DNA of 64,000 nt from Xylanibacter ruminicola Ga6B6 (GTDB lineage Bacteria; Bacteroidota; Bacteroidia; Bacteroidales; Bacteroidaceae), in contig NZ_JHXD01000005.1 in NCBI RefSeq assembly GCF_000687715.1, positions 1 to 64,000 of the forward strand, read 5' to 3'. The notes beneath the pieces are model-generated. The model had not been told where the DNA came from. It did no database searches and saw nothing but the letters and a program-made list of their open reading frames with translations. The translations under genes and the position numbers were made by a program. This document shows positions 5,478 to 13,950 of this stretch, piece after piece. Each line of letters begins with the position of its first letter. Within the stretch, counting starts at the first letter, position 1.

Positions 5478-8141
5478 ATGAGTTTTTGTTATCAAGAAAA
5501 TACGCACTTCTCTCAGGCTGCTCAGTGCAGCCGAGAGAACTTCTGGAAAGAGATAAAAAAGAGCTCTACCAGATGGAAGATTGAAAGCCGAAGAAGCATA
5601 CTGCAGGCAGTGGCCAATCAGGATGAGGCTGCCATTAATAAATGGTTGAAGAATGAGGATTACCAGAAGTTTCTGACTAAGAAATGCAGCATGAAAAAGG
5701 AGGCTGCCAAGCAGAAGTTTATGGCTAAAAGCAACGAAGAGAAGTTGTTGGCCTATGCCCAGGAACTGAAGGATAACCTGACAGCCTTTATCTTCAGTTG
5801 TCGCGAATTTGATGCGAATGTAACGGCTAAAGGAACACCTTTCAGACATCGTAGATTGGCTGGCTGCCATCTGAACGGACTGGTGATGCTGGATATTGAT
5901 CATGTGGATAATCCCATGGAAGTGTGGGAGAAGCTGCAGCAGAACGAGGCACTGATGGCTCTCACCAAGATGGTACATATTACCAGCTCGAAGAAAGGTG
6001 TGCGCATTGTGTTTGCCGGCAATGCCAAGATTGGAAACCTGGCAGATAACCAGATTTGGTTTGTAAATGCCCTTGGTGGCTATACACCCGATGCATCGTG
6101 CATTGATGCCACTAGAAACTCTTTTGCTCCCTTAGAGGAGGATATTTTATACATTGATGACTCAATATTTGATTATTATGACGAAGAATTTGACAAGAAA
6201 TACACAGCTGATTATCGCGCCAAAAAGACGCAACCCTTACATTACAAATTTCCTGCTGGCGATGGCGCTGACAGCAGTAGTAACCCTGAAACTGCTGCTG
6301 TGGCCCACCAAGATGGCCAACTGTGCGCTGACCAGAGTAGGGAGGTGGATGATCATGAAGTGGAAATAAAGTGGCGAGATTATGATATACAGTGTATTAT
6401 TGATAAGCGCTATGGCGCAAAGCTGCCCTGCGCAGCCGATTCGAATAGACACAACGAGAGTCTTAAACTGGCAAGCGACCTGCTGGTACTGTTTGATGGC
6501 GACAGAAAACTGGTGCAGCGGATACTTGAACGACAATCGTGGGTGCAGGAGATTATCGAGGAGCGCGACGAGAATGTGGCACAGACGGTGGCATCGGCAG
6601 CAGAACGCATGGCCGACCGCGAAAAGAAGTACCTTACCCAATGCCCTTCGAAAGCTATGCAAGAGGCAATTAGCCAAGCGTGCGGCCAAACATGGAAACA
6701 GATTACGCAGGGCGAAACGACAGACGCCGCCACCATAGGTGAGGAAGAGATTGAGCAGTGGCTATGGGATTGGGGCGAGAAGATTGAGGCGCTATTCCCT
6801 TACTATCCTGCACTGCAGGATGCCTGCAAGGGGCTGAAGCGCAACCAGTACCCTGCAGCCCTGGTAGTATCAGGCGCCCTGATGATGACGCTGATGACAC
6901 GCTGCACGTACCGCTTCTACCACCGCCCCTCGAAGCTGCGCCGACTGAATGCCTCGGCCCTGATTATCGGCGATCCTGCCAGTGGTAAGAGTTTTGCCAC
7001 CCGCTTGTACGAGTTCCTGGCTGCGCCCATCGTGGCTGCCGATAAGGCGGGTAAGGATACGATTAACCGCTACCGCGAGGAGATGAAAACCAAGGGCGCC
7101 AACAAAGAGAAGCCCAAGAAGCCTAAGGTAGTGGTGCGTGTACACCCCTCGCGAACCAGTAACGCCCAGTTTATCCAGGATATGGTTAACGCCGTAGAAA
7201 ACGTGGATGGCACGGACATGCAGCTGCACATGTTGACGTTTGATACCGAGCTGGATAACACGCTGAGTGTGCAGAAGGGTGGCAGCTGGATTGACAAGCA
7301 GAACCTGGAGCTGAAAGCTTTCCACAACGAGGAGGATGGTCAGGCGTACTCGAACATGGATTCTATCATGCAGGATTTTAACGTGACTTGGAACTACGTT
7401 TATACCGGCACGCCCATCGCCTTGAAAAAGAAGGTGAACGAACAGAACTTCGGTTCTGGATTGGCTACGCGATTAACCTGCATCCCTCTGCCCAGCACGC
7501 ACTTTGAAATGATGGATCTGGACGAGGAGGTGGATGAGGACAGCGATAACCGCCTGCTGGAGTGGGCCAAGAAGTTGGACAAGACCAAGGGCGAGCTAAG
7601 CATCAAGCGCATTGTTCGCACCATGTACGACTGGACGGCCCGCCGCATGGCCGACGCCAAGGATAATGAGAGTAAGGCCGATGAGATGCTGCTGAAGCGC
7701 TGCGCCTACCACGGCATTAACTACTCGGTACCCTTTATAGTGATGCGCCACTGGGGTGAGCTGCACCAAGAGGGTGACTACTGGTGTGGTGAGTTTGAGA
7801 CGGACGAGATCGACGACCAGTTGGCTGAGTTAATCGTAAACATCCAGTTTGCCTGTCAGCGCCACTACTTCGGTTCTTTAGCTGAGAAGTATTTCGACGA
7901 TAAGCTGCGTGATGCATCAACCAATCGTCGCCACCGTCAACGAACCATCGAGGACTTTAATAGATTACCTGAGGAATTCTCGATCGACGATGTGGCGAAT
8001 AGCTTACACCTTTGCATTAGTTCGGCTCGAACTCGCGTAAAGCGTTTGCTAAAAGATGGCGCCGTGGTGAAGTGTGGTGAATATGTTGAGAATGGTGCGT
8101 GCAAGCATCGCTACAAGAAAAAAGCCGTGCTTGTATTCTAA
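5478..8141 (+). CDS. VirE_N / DUF3987 primase-helicase-like protein, 887 aa
   Basis: The N-terminal third matches the VirE N-terminal (BT4734/BF3469-like) domain, with GLVMLDIDHVDNP at about 135-147 and HITSSKKGVRIVFAG at about 168-182. The spacing of a DxD strand and a later S-x-x-K/G-G strand resembles archaeo-eukaryotic primase cores; that comparison is my inference. The centre is a DUF3987-type P-loop domain with Walker A GDPASGKS near 497 and an acidic DTELDN downstream. The C-terminus ends in a winged-helix-like SIDDVANSLHLCISSARTRV. VirE_N plus DUF3987 proteins are common in Bacteroidales accessory loci beside HU-like genes; their role is not established. This one closes an operon of small unknown proteins. 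It may replicate or remodel DNA of an integrated element. Confidence 0.8.
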   Translation: MSFCYQENTHFSQAAQCSRENFWKEIKKSSTRWKIESRRSILQAVANQDEAAINKWLKNEDYQKFLTKKCSMKKEAAKQKFMAKSNEEKLLAYAQELKDNLTAFIFSCREFDANVTAKGTPFRHRRLAGCHLNGLVMLDIDHVDNPMEVWEKLQQNEALMALTKMVHITSSKKGVRIVFAGNAKIGNLADNQIWFVNALGGYTPDASCIDATRNSFAPLEEDILYIDDSIFDYYDEEFDKKYTADYRAKKTQPLHYKFPAGDGADSSSNPETAAVAHQDGQLCADQSREVDDHEVEIKWRDYDIQCIIDKRYGAKLPCAADSNRHNESLKLASDLLVLFDGDRKLVQRILERQSWVQEIIEERDENVAQTVASAAERMADREKKYLTQCPSKAMQEAISQACGQTWKQITQGETTDAATIGEEEIEQWLWDWGEKIEALFPYYPALQDACKGLKRNQYPAALVVSGALMMTLMTRCTYRFYHRPSKLRRLNASALIIGDPASGKSFATRLYEFLAAPIVAADKAGKDTINRYREEMKTKGANKEKPKKPKVVVRVHPSRTSNAQFIQDMVNAVENVDGTDMQLHMLTFDTELDNTLSVQKGGSWIDKQNLELKAFHNEEDGQAYSNMDSIMQDFNVTWNYVYTGTPIALKKKVNEQNFGSGLATRLTCIPLPSTHFEMMDLDEEVDEDSDNRLLEWAKKLDKTKGELSIKRIVRTMYDWTARRMADAKDNESKADEMLLKRCAYHGINYSVPFIVMRHWGELHQEGDYWCGEFETDEIDDQLAELIVNIQFACQRHYFGSLAEKYFDDKLRDASTNRRHRQRTIEDFNRLPEEFSIDDVANSLHLCISSARTRVKRLLKDGAVVKCGEYVENGACKHRYKKKAVLVF

Positions 8142-8144
8142 GAG

Positions 8145-8170
8145 TGGTACATTAGTTCATTGGTTCATTA
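8145..8170 (+). repeat. Third copy of the GGTACATTAGTTCATT repeat
   Basis: This matches the arm at 412-438 with one difference (A to G) over about 24 bp and is inverted relative to 594-620. It lies 4 nt after the VirE_N-DUF3987 stop. Confidence 0.7.
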
Positions 8171-8224
8171 GTTAAAATGAACAATGTAAAAAATGAAAAA
8201 TGTAAGAATGTAAAAATTAAGAGT

Positions 8225-8677
8225 ATGGAACCTATAGTACAGCTGAACAGTAAAGCAAACCTCTCCGAGCATTTTGTGCTCGGGGAGTTCACCAGGAGCA
8301 AGTATCCTGAGGTTTATAATATCCCAAGTCATGAGGCAATTGCTAACCTAAAGCGATTGTGTGTTTGGCTAGAGGTATTGCGAGAAAGGGTAGGGCATCC
8401 GATTATCATCAACTCTGGTTATCGCAGTCCGCAGTTGAATAAAAAGGTTGGGGGAGCGCCCACCAGTAATCACTTAACGGGGTGTGCGGCGGATATCCGC
8501 ACCAGTGGTATGGAGCAGGCCATCTGCTATGCCGCCATCCTTATCAACTATGCCAAGGAGAGCCATCAGGACTTCGACGAGCTACTGATTGAAAAGAACC
8601 GCTACGGCGCCATCTGGCTGCACTTTGCGGTGCGGCCGAAAGAAAACAGACGTAAGATCGCTTTTATACAAACGTAG
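8225..8677 (+). CDS. Peptidase M15 family protein (D-Ala-D-Ala carboxypeptidase-like)
   Basis: The protein matches the M15A zinc peptidase family used by phage endolysins and cell-wall enzymes. IIINSGYRSPQLNKKVGG is followed by SNHLTGCAADI, giving the His and Asp ligands, and by WLHFAV with the last His. Length (about 150 aa) fits a single catalytic domain with no signal peptide. An upstream in-frame ATG at 8177 would add 16 mostly Asn/Lys residues from a low-complexity run (AATGTAAAA-like), so 8225 (MEPIVQL) is preferred. Amidases or M15 peptidases commonly follow VirE_N-DUF3987 genes in Bacteroidales, which supports a shared accessory module. Confidence 0.75.
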   Translation: MEPIVQLNSKANLSEHFVLGEFTRSKYPEVYNIPSHEAIANLKRLCVWLEVLRERVGHPIIINSGYRSPQLNKKVGGAPTSNHLTGCAADIRTSGMEQAICYAAILINYAKESHQDFDELLIEKNRYGAIWLHFAVRPKENRRKIAFIQT

Positions 8678-8700
8678 AAAGAATGCGTGTTTATTCTTTC
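8677..8700. terminator. Weak hairpin between convergent genes
   Basis: GAAAGAAT (8677-8684) pairs with ATTCTTTC (8693-8700), spanning the end of the M15 gene and the stop of the thioesterase gene. The T-tract is short, so activity is uncertain. Confidence 0.35.
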
Positions 8701-9095
8701 GGGAGGGGCTTGGATTTGCGGTAGCCCATGCCGGTGACATGGCAGATGAGTTTGCCGTCCTGGTTGGTGACGCTAACCTGTACGGATGGAATCTTATGGT
8801 GATCGGCTACGAAGGTGGCTTCGGCCCTAAGATGGTCGCCCTCGATGGCGCTGGCCACAAACATGATGTTGTTGGAGATGCCGAAGGTGAGCTCGCCGTG
8901 CTGGTTCATCAAGGCAGCGATGGCAAGGTCGGCTAAAGTAAACAGAGCGCCACCCTGGCACACATGGCCACCATTCAGGTGCATGGAGGTTACGGTCATC
9001 TCTGCTACAGCGTGCTGATCGTTTACCTCCACAATCTTGCAACCAGCGTTGGCTGCAAAATGGTCGGTCTGGTTTAGTAATTCCTTAATATCCAT
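8691..9095 (-). CDS. PaaI-family hotdog thioesterase
   Basis: At 134 residues from the chosen start, this is a single hotdog-fold domain. The family region reads HLNGGHVCQGGALFTLADLA, the helix and turn typical of PaaI/YbgC-type acyl-CoA thioesterases, followed by a strand ISNNIMFVASAIEGDHLRAE. It probably hydrolyses aryl- or acyl-CoA esters; substrate is not deducible. The start at 9095 (MDIKELL) is chosen over 9128 because the TATCTTTG promoter box (9116-9123) lies between them and would leave 9128 upstream of transcription. It is convergent with the M15 gene. Confidence 0.85.
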   Translation of the reverse strand: MDIKELLNQTDHFAANAGCKIVEVNDQHAVAEMTVTSMHLNGGHVCQGGALFTLADLAIAALMNQHGELTFGISNNIMFVASAIEGDHLRAEATFVADHHKIPSVQVSVTNQDGKLICHVTGMGYRKSKPLPKE

Positions 9096-9115
9096 GATTG
9101 TACTGTTTTTGCGTG

Positions 9116-9123
9116 CAAAGATA
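9116..9123 (-). promoter_or_regulatory. Promoter -7 box of the thioesterase gene
   Basis: Minus-strand TATCTTTG, with the start codon 20 nt downstream. It fixes the start at 9095. Confidence 0.6.
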
Positions 9124-9218
9124 CACAAAAATATTATTTATTAATGGCAATTAACATAGTTTAAAGGAAATAGTGTTAAATGATAGTGCTGAAAGGACCA
9201 ACTTTCGGCACTATTTTT

Positions 9219-9226
9219 TAAATTTG
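9219..9226 (+). promoter_or_regulatory. Promoter -7 box giving a near-leaderless DUF2207 mRNA
   Basis: TAAATTTG ends 9 nt before the ATG at 9236, so the transcript should begin only a few nucleotides before the start codon. Confidence 0.55.
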
Positions 9227-9235
9227 CACCTTGTA

Positions 9236-10879
9236 ATGAAAGCGAAATTGACAATTGTACTTTTACTGCTTGGGGTGATACAGGTATTGGCCCGTCCGCA
9301 GTTGCACGACCTGGACATACGGGTGGTGCTCGACAGGAATGGCGATGCCCTGATTACTGAAACACGACAGATGACCATTGACAGTGAGGGTACAGAGTGC
9401 TATATCGGCTTGGCGAACATGGGACCAAGCATTGTGAAGAACCTGACAGTGACCGACGAAACGGGCGCCCGTTATGTATATACGGATTGGGACGTGAACC
9501 AGAGTCGCAGTTGGAAACAGTATAAATGTGGTATTGTTACCACCAAGCGTGGCTTTGAGTTGTGCTGGGGATTGGGTGCCGAGGGCGAGCGCACGTACAC
9601 CACCACCTATGTGATGACTGGACTGGTGCGCGGCTATCCCGATGCGTGTGCCATCCGCCACGTGTTCCTGGATACCGCTGTATCGCCAAAACCCGAGCAT
9701 GCCCGCGTGGCTATTACCACGGCCGACAGCACGATGGTGATTAACGAGGACTCGTGCGGCGTGTGGGGCTTTAAGTTCGAGGGCGAGATATGGATGCAGG
9801 ATGGCTTTGTGATGGCCGAGACCACCAAGCCCATGAGCAGCGAGGCTGGCTTGTACCTGATGGTGAAATTTCCCAAGAGCATGTTTGAGCCTGCCGTATG
9901 GGAGAACGATACCTTTGAGAACAAGAAAGAGGAGGCCTTTGAGGGCAGCGACTACGTGTACGATGAGGACGACGAGGATGATATGAGCCCGTTTGAGTGG
10001 GTGCTGTTTATCCTGTTTTACGGCGGTGCAGCCTTGGTGGTTATAGGTGGTGCTGTGTGGCAGATGTACCGTGTATGGCGAGCCAAGCGCCAGCTGAACA
10101 AGGGCTTGATGTGGTATCGTGGCGTGCCGCTGAACGGCGATTTGCAGGAGGCAAACAAGATACTGAATGCTTATAAATATTTTAACAGCGATTATAATAA
10201 CCTGATGTCGGCTTGTATCCTGAAACTGATCAGTATGGGTATTATTACCATTGAGACAAAGCCTAACTCGAAGGGTAAGATGGAGCCTAACTTTGTGATG
10301 CACGACTATAAGGATATTGACAAGCAGCCTGTACTGATGCGCCAGCTGTACAAGATGTTTAAGGACGCAGCAGGCAGCGACAGGATACTGGAACCTTGGG
10401 AACTGAAATCGTATATGAGGAGTAGAACCCACCAGAGTGCTATCGACCAGTTTATCACTACCTTGCATGCCAAGAAGGATCTGTCGAAATATTCACCATA
10501 CGATAAGGACGTGAACGAGGTGTTTGGATTGCGAAAATTCTTGAAGGAATTTACACTGCTTGACGAACGCGAACTGAAGGAGGTGAAGCTGTGGAAGGAT
10601 TATATGATTTATGCCACGCTGTTTGGCATAGCCGATAAGGTGATTAAGGAGATGAAGCAGGTGAACCCTGCCTACTTTGATATGGACCGTGTGGCCAGTA
10701 CCATGGCCGACAACATGACGCTGCCACTGATTTACAGTACCCTGCAGCGTAGTACATCGAGTGCTGTGGCTGCCAAGGCAGCACGCGAACACCGTGCAAG
10801 CGGTGGTGGCGGACACTCGTCGTGGGGAGGCGGCGGAGGCGGCTTCTCGGGCGGCGGCGGAGGCGGCGGCGTGAGATGA
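9236..10879 (+). CDS. DUF2207 domain membrane protein with Gly-rich tail
   Basis: The start MKAKLTIVLLLLGVIQVLA is a signal peptide; an upstream in-frame frame extends to 9173 but crosses the promoter. A beta-rich extracytoplasmic region (LHDLDIRVVLDRNGDALITE, then TYVMTGLVRGY) matches the DUF2207 N-terminal part. A hydrophobic segment FEWVLFILFYGGAALVVIGG follows at about 260-280, then a basic cytoplasmic domain. The end is GGGGHSSWGGGGGGFSGGGG, a tail usual in DUF2207 proteins. The function of the family is unknown; it is a single-pass envelope protein. The gene stands before a six-gene run with a 40-nt gap and may be transcribed with it. Confidence 0.85.
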   Translation: MKAKLTIVLLLLGVIQVLARPQLHDLDIRVVLDRNGDALITETRQMTIDSEGTECYIGLANMGPSIVKNLTVTDETGARYVYTDWDVNQSRSWKQYKCGIVTTKRGFELCWGLGAEGERTYTTTYVMTGLVRGYPDACAIRHVFLDTAVSPKPEHARVAITTADSTMVINEDSCGVWGFKFEGEIWMQDGFVMAETTKPMSSEAGLYLMVKFPKSMFEPAVWENDTFENKKEEAFEGSDYVYDEDDEDDMSPFEWVLFILFYGGAALVVIGGAVWQMYRVWRAKRQLNKGLMWYRGVPLNGDLQEANKILNAYKYFNSDYNNLMSACILKLISMGIITIETKPNSKGKMEPNFVMHDYKDIDKQPVLMRQLYKMFKDAAGSDRILEPWELKSYMRSRTHQSAIDQFITTLHAKKDLSKYSPYDKDVNEVFGLRKFLKEFTLLDERELKEVKLWKDYMIYATLFGIADKVIKEMKQVNPAYFDMDRVASTMADNMTLPLIYSTLQRSTSSAVAAKAAREHRASGGGGHSSWGGGGGGFSGGGGGGGVR

Positions 10880-10919
10880 TACATGAAACGATTTAATAAT
10901 TAAGGAACGTATAGCGAAA

Positions 10920-11126
10920 ATGAAACTGAAAGTAAATCGCACAACCATCGAGTTGTTTGAGGGCGCAGAGATTCGCCATGCTCTGGTTACTTACCTGACC
11001 AGAAGACGGATGAGTTTGAAGTTTTTGGAACAGTTAGAAGTACGCGACGTGTGGGGGCATGAGGTAGATCTGGATGCGCCCGCAAGTGCTTTTACACAAA
11101 TCAGACTAACATTTAAGGAGCAATGA
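10920..11126 (+). CDS. Small conserved-looking protein, 68 aa, coupled to the 5'-nucleotidase gene
   Basis: A compact protein, MKLKVNRTTIELFEGAEIRH to DAPASAFTQIRLTFKEQ, whose strand-helix-strand pattern resembles a small beta-grasp-like fold; this is only an impression. No Cys cluster or signal is present. Its TGA overlaps the next start (ATGATGA), so it is translationally coupled to the 5'-nucleotidase. It is likely a real gene because of the coupling and the non-repetitive sequence, but no function can be given. Confidence 0.55.
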   Translation: MKLKVNRTTIELFEGAEIRHALVTYLTRRRMSLKFLEQLEVRDVWGHEVDLDAPASAFTQIRLTFKEQ

Positions 11127-12547
11127 TGAAAAAACTTGTTTTGGCATCGCTGATACTGCTGGCAGGACTGGGTGTTCGGGCCGGCGAAAAGAAAGAGCTA
11201 CACATACTGAGTGCTAACGATATGCATGCGGCTATAGAGTGCATGCCACGCGTAGGATTCGTGGCCGACTCGTTGCGTGCCCTGTATCCCAACCTGCTGG
11301 TGCTGAGTGCCGGCGATAACCGTTCGGGCGAACCCCTGAACGATATGTACGAGATACCTGCCTATCCGATGGTGGCGCTGATGAATATCATAGGTTTTAA
11401 TGCTACCACACTGGGCAACCACGAGTTCGACTCAGGACAGGAGGGTTTGGCTAAGCTCATCAGCATGTCGGCTTTTCCCACGCTGTGTGCCAATGTGCAG
11501 CCCGATGCCAAGTGGAACATGCACGTAAAGCCTTATCAGGTGTTTGATTGCGGCGGTATCAAGGTGGGCATCGTAGGCGCTGTGGCGCTGGGTACGATGG
11601 GTATCCCCGAGAGTCACCCCAAGAACACCACGGATATTAAGTTTACCGATCCCCTGGAGACTTTGCAGCAGTACCGGTTCCTGCGTAAGGAGTGCGATGT
11701 GGTGCTGTTCCTCTCACACCTGGGCTTTGAGAGCGATGTAAGGGTGTCGAAGGACCTGCCTTGGGTGGATATCATCGTAGGCGGGCACAGTCACACCCAG
11801 CTGAAGGGTGGCGAGATGCACAATGGCTTGTTTATCACCCAGAACAAGAACCGTCTGGCTTGTGTCACCCATACCACACTGACGCTTGAGGATGGCAAGG
11901 TGGTGGATCGCCAGGCCGAGAACATCGCCATTCGCGGTGGTAAGAACGAGAACAAGGTGATTAGGGGGCTGGTAGATTATTTCTCGCAGAACCCTGCCTT
12001 CTACCGTGTGCTGGCACAGGTGGATACGCCATTTGAGTGCTACGAGGAATTAGGAAATATGATGTGCGATGCCTACATACATGAGGGTAAGGCCGACCTG
12101 AGTTTCCAGAATCCGGGTGGTGTGCGCTACGAAACCAAGCCCGTGGGTGGCTTTACCGTGGCTGATGCCCTGCGACTGGACCCATTCCAGAACGAGGCTA
12201 TCGAACTGCAGCTTACAGGTAAGGAGCTGATAGATATGATGAAGAAGTGCTACGACAACGATAACCAGGGATTCCCCTACGTAGGTGGTATGAAGGTAGA
12301 ATACACCGTTGACCCAGCAACCAAAGAACTGAAAAAGGTGGTGCTGTATGGTGAGGACGGTAAGAAGCTGAACCTGAAGAAGACCTACAAGGTGATTACC
12401 AACAGCTATACGGTGGCCATCAGTTCTACTAACCGCAAGGACCCAGGTAAGGGTATCGGTAAGATTACAGCGCAGCTGATTATGGACTATCTGGAGCACC
12501 AGGGCCATGTGAGCTATCAGGGCAGCAGAAGAATTTTTAAACAATAA
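11123..12547 (+). CDS. Bifunctional metallophosphatase / 5'-nucleotidase
   Basis: An exported enzyme of the UshA/5'-nucleotidase family that removes phosphate from nucleotides or related esters in the periplasm. A signal peptide (KKLVLASLILLAGLGVRA) precedes the metallophosphoesterase motifs: SANDMHAA (D-x-H), SAGDNRSGE, TLGNHEFDSG, and VGGHSHTQ. The C-terminal substrate domain shows NPGGVRYET and DALRLDPFQNEA. The length (474 aa) covers both domains, whereas some Bacteroidales split them into two genes. AAGGAG at 11115-11120 favours the second ATG (11126) as the true start. It sits in a run with a coupled small protein before it and a TMEM43-like gene 23 nt after. Confidence 0.88.
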   Translation: MMKKLVLASLILLAGLGVRAGEKKELHILSANDMHAAIECMPRVGFVADSLRALYPNLLVLSAGDNRSGEPLNDMYEIPAYPMVALMNIIGFNATTLGNHEFDSGQEGLAKLISMSAFPTLCANVQPDAKWNMHVKPYQVFDCGGIKVGIVGAVALGTMGIPESHPKNTTDIKFTDPLETLQQYRFLRKECDVVLFLSHLGFESDVRVSKDLPWVDIIVGGHSHTQLKGGEMHNGLFITQNKNRLACVTHTTLTLEDGKVVDRQAENIAIRGGKNENKVIRGLVDYFSQNPAFYRVLAQVDTPFECYEELGNMMCDAYIHEGKADLSFQNPGGVRYETKPVGGFTVADALRLDPFQNEAIELQLTGKELIDMMKKCYDNDNQGFPYVGGMKVEYTVDPATKELKKVVLYGEDGKKLNLKKTYKVITNSYTVAISSTNRKDPGKGIGKITAQLIMDYLEHQGHVSYQGSRRIFKQ

Positions 12548-12570
12548 CCAATAACCTATTATTTATTATT

Positions 12571-13947
12571 ATGGCTTATCAAGAAGTAAGAACAACGGGA
12601 TATGGAACCCGCGTTGGAAATTCGTTTAAGGCAATTGGCGGCGGCATTGTGCTGTTCTGTCTGGGTACTGCATTACTTTGGTGGAACGAAGGACGTGCCG
12701 TGAAGACAGAAAAAATGCTGGAAGAGGCAGGGAGTGCCTATGTAGAGATGCCTAACCCCGCCAAGAAAGATGCCTCGCTGGAGGGCGAGCTGATTTGTGG
12801 TACGGCACTGGCCACCACGCAGGATTCGTTGATTGATAAGGATTTTGGCGTAGGCGCCACAGCCATTGCCATGCGACGTAGCGTAGAGTACTACCAGTGG
12901 GTAGAGCATGCGAAGGAAAAGAGCGAAGACAAGTTGGGTGGCAAAGAGGTAACTACCACCACCTATACCTATACTAAAGAGTGGGTGAGCCGCCCCGTTG
13001 AGAGTGCCGAGTTTAAGGATCCCGCTTACCAGAAAAAGAACATGGTGCTGACTACCGTTGAGGACGACCAGCAGTATGCCGAGAACGTAGAGTGGGGTGC
13101 CTACAAGCTGAACGAGAGTCTGATTCACGCCATCTCTTCGCGCGAGGCACTCGACCTGGCCATCGCCGAGGATCTGCTGAAGCAGCTGGATAAGAACACC
13201 CAGACCGCCTACGAGCGATTCTATGGTGTGCAGAAGAACAATCAGCCTGCACCCGAAGCCCAGCAACCTACTGCCATCCCCGATTCGATCAAGGCCCTGT
13301 TGCCTGATTCGGTAAAGGCCCAGCTGGACTCGATACAGGCTGTGAACGACTCGATAAACAAAGCCATGGAAGCTGCCCAGAATAAGAAGGATCTGGCCTA
13401 TGTACACCAGGCTGGTAACGTGCTGTATTTTGGACGTGTGCCAGGAAGTCCTGAGGTGGGTGATGTGCGCGTGACCTTCGAAAAAGTGGTGCCTGCCAAG
13501 GTAACGGTGATGGCTGTGGTGGATGGCGAGACCTTTAAGCCTTTTAAGGCTAAGAACGGTAAGCGATTCCAGACACTGGTGATGGGCAAGAAGAGTGGCG
13601 ACGAGATTATCGAGGCCGAGCAGGAGGGTAACAACTTCTTGAAGTGGGCCTTGCGTATCGTGGGTATCCTGATGGTGATTGGCGGACTGAAGGGCATCTT
13701 CGGATTCCTGGAGATCATCCTGAAGGTGGTGCCATTCATTGCCGGCATCTTTGGCTGGGGCGTAGGTCTGGTATGCACCATCCTAGGTGTGGTATGGAGC
13801 CTGATAGTGATTGCCCTGGCTTGGCTGTTCTACCGTCCGCTGCTGGGCATTACCTTGCTGGTTATCGCAGGGTTCCTGGTATGGGTATTCGCCTTTAAGG
13901 GTAAGGACAAGTTGAAGGAACTGGCCGCTAAGGCTGCAACCAAGTAA
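12571..13947 (+). CDS. TMEM43 family membrane protein
   Basis: At 458 residues it matches the TMEM43/LUMA family. An N-terminal membrane segment (IGGGIVLFCLGTALLWWNEG) is followed by a large soluble domain, with YQWVEHAKEKSEDKLGGKE, YTYTKEWVSRPVES and NVLYFGRVPGSPEVGDVRVT as family-like blocks. Several C-terminal membrane segments follow (WALRIVGILMVIGGL; VPFIAGIFGWGVGLVC; LGITLLVIAGFLVWVFA). The bacterial role is unknown. The next gene, a membrane-anchored AAA ATPase, starts 3 nt after the stop, suggesting a joint membrane function. Confidence 0.85.
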   Translation: MAYQEVRTTGYGTRVGNSFKAIGGGIVLFCLGTALLWWNEGRAVKTEKMLEEAGSAYVEMPNPAKKDASLEGELICGTALATTQDSLIDKDFGVGATAIAMRRSVEYYQWVEHAKEKSEDKLGGKEVTTTTYTYTKEWVSRPVESAEFKDPAYQKKNMVLTTVEDDQQYAENVEWGAYKLNESLIHAISSREALDLAIAEDLLKQLDKNTQTAYERFYGVQKNNQPAPEAQQPTAIPDSIKALLPDSVKAQLDSIQAVNDSINKAMEAAQNKKDLAYVHQAGNVLYFGRVPGSPEVGDVRVTFEKVVPAKVTVMAVVDGETFKPFKAKNGKRFQTLVMGKKSGDEIIEAEQEGNNFLKWALRIVGILMVIGGLKGIFGFLEIILKVVPFIAGIFGWGVGLVCTILGVVWSLIVIALAWLFYRPLLGITLLVIAGFLVWVFAFKGKDKLKELAAKAATK

Positions 13948-13950
13948 TAT

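Noticed and set aside
8177..8224. Upstream start of the M15 peptidase
   Set aside because: The extra 16 codons are an Asn/Lys-rich AATGTAAAA-like run next to the repeat; the ATG at 8225 begins the family-like sequence.
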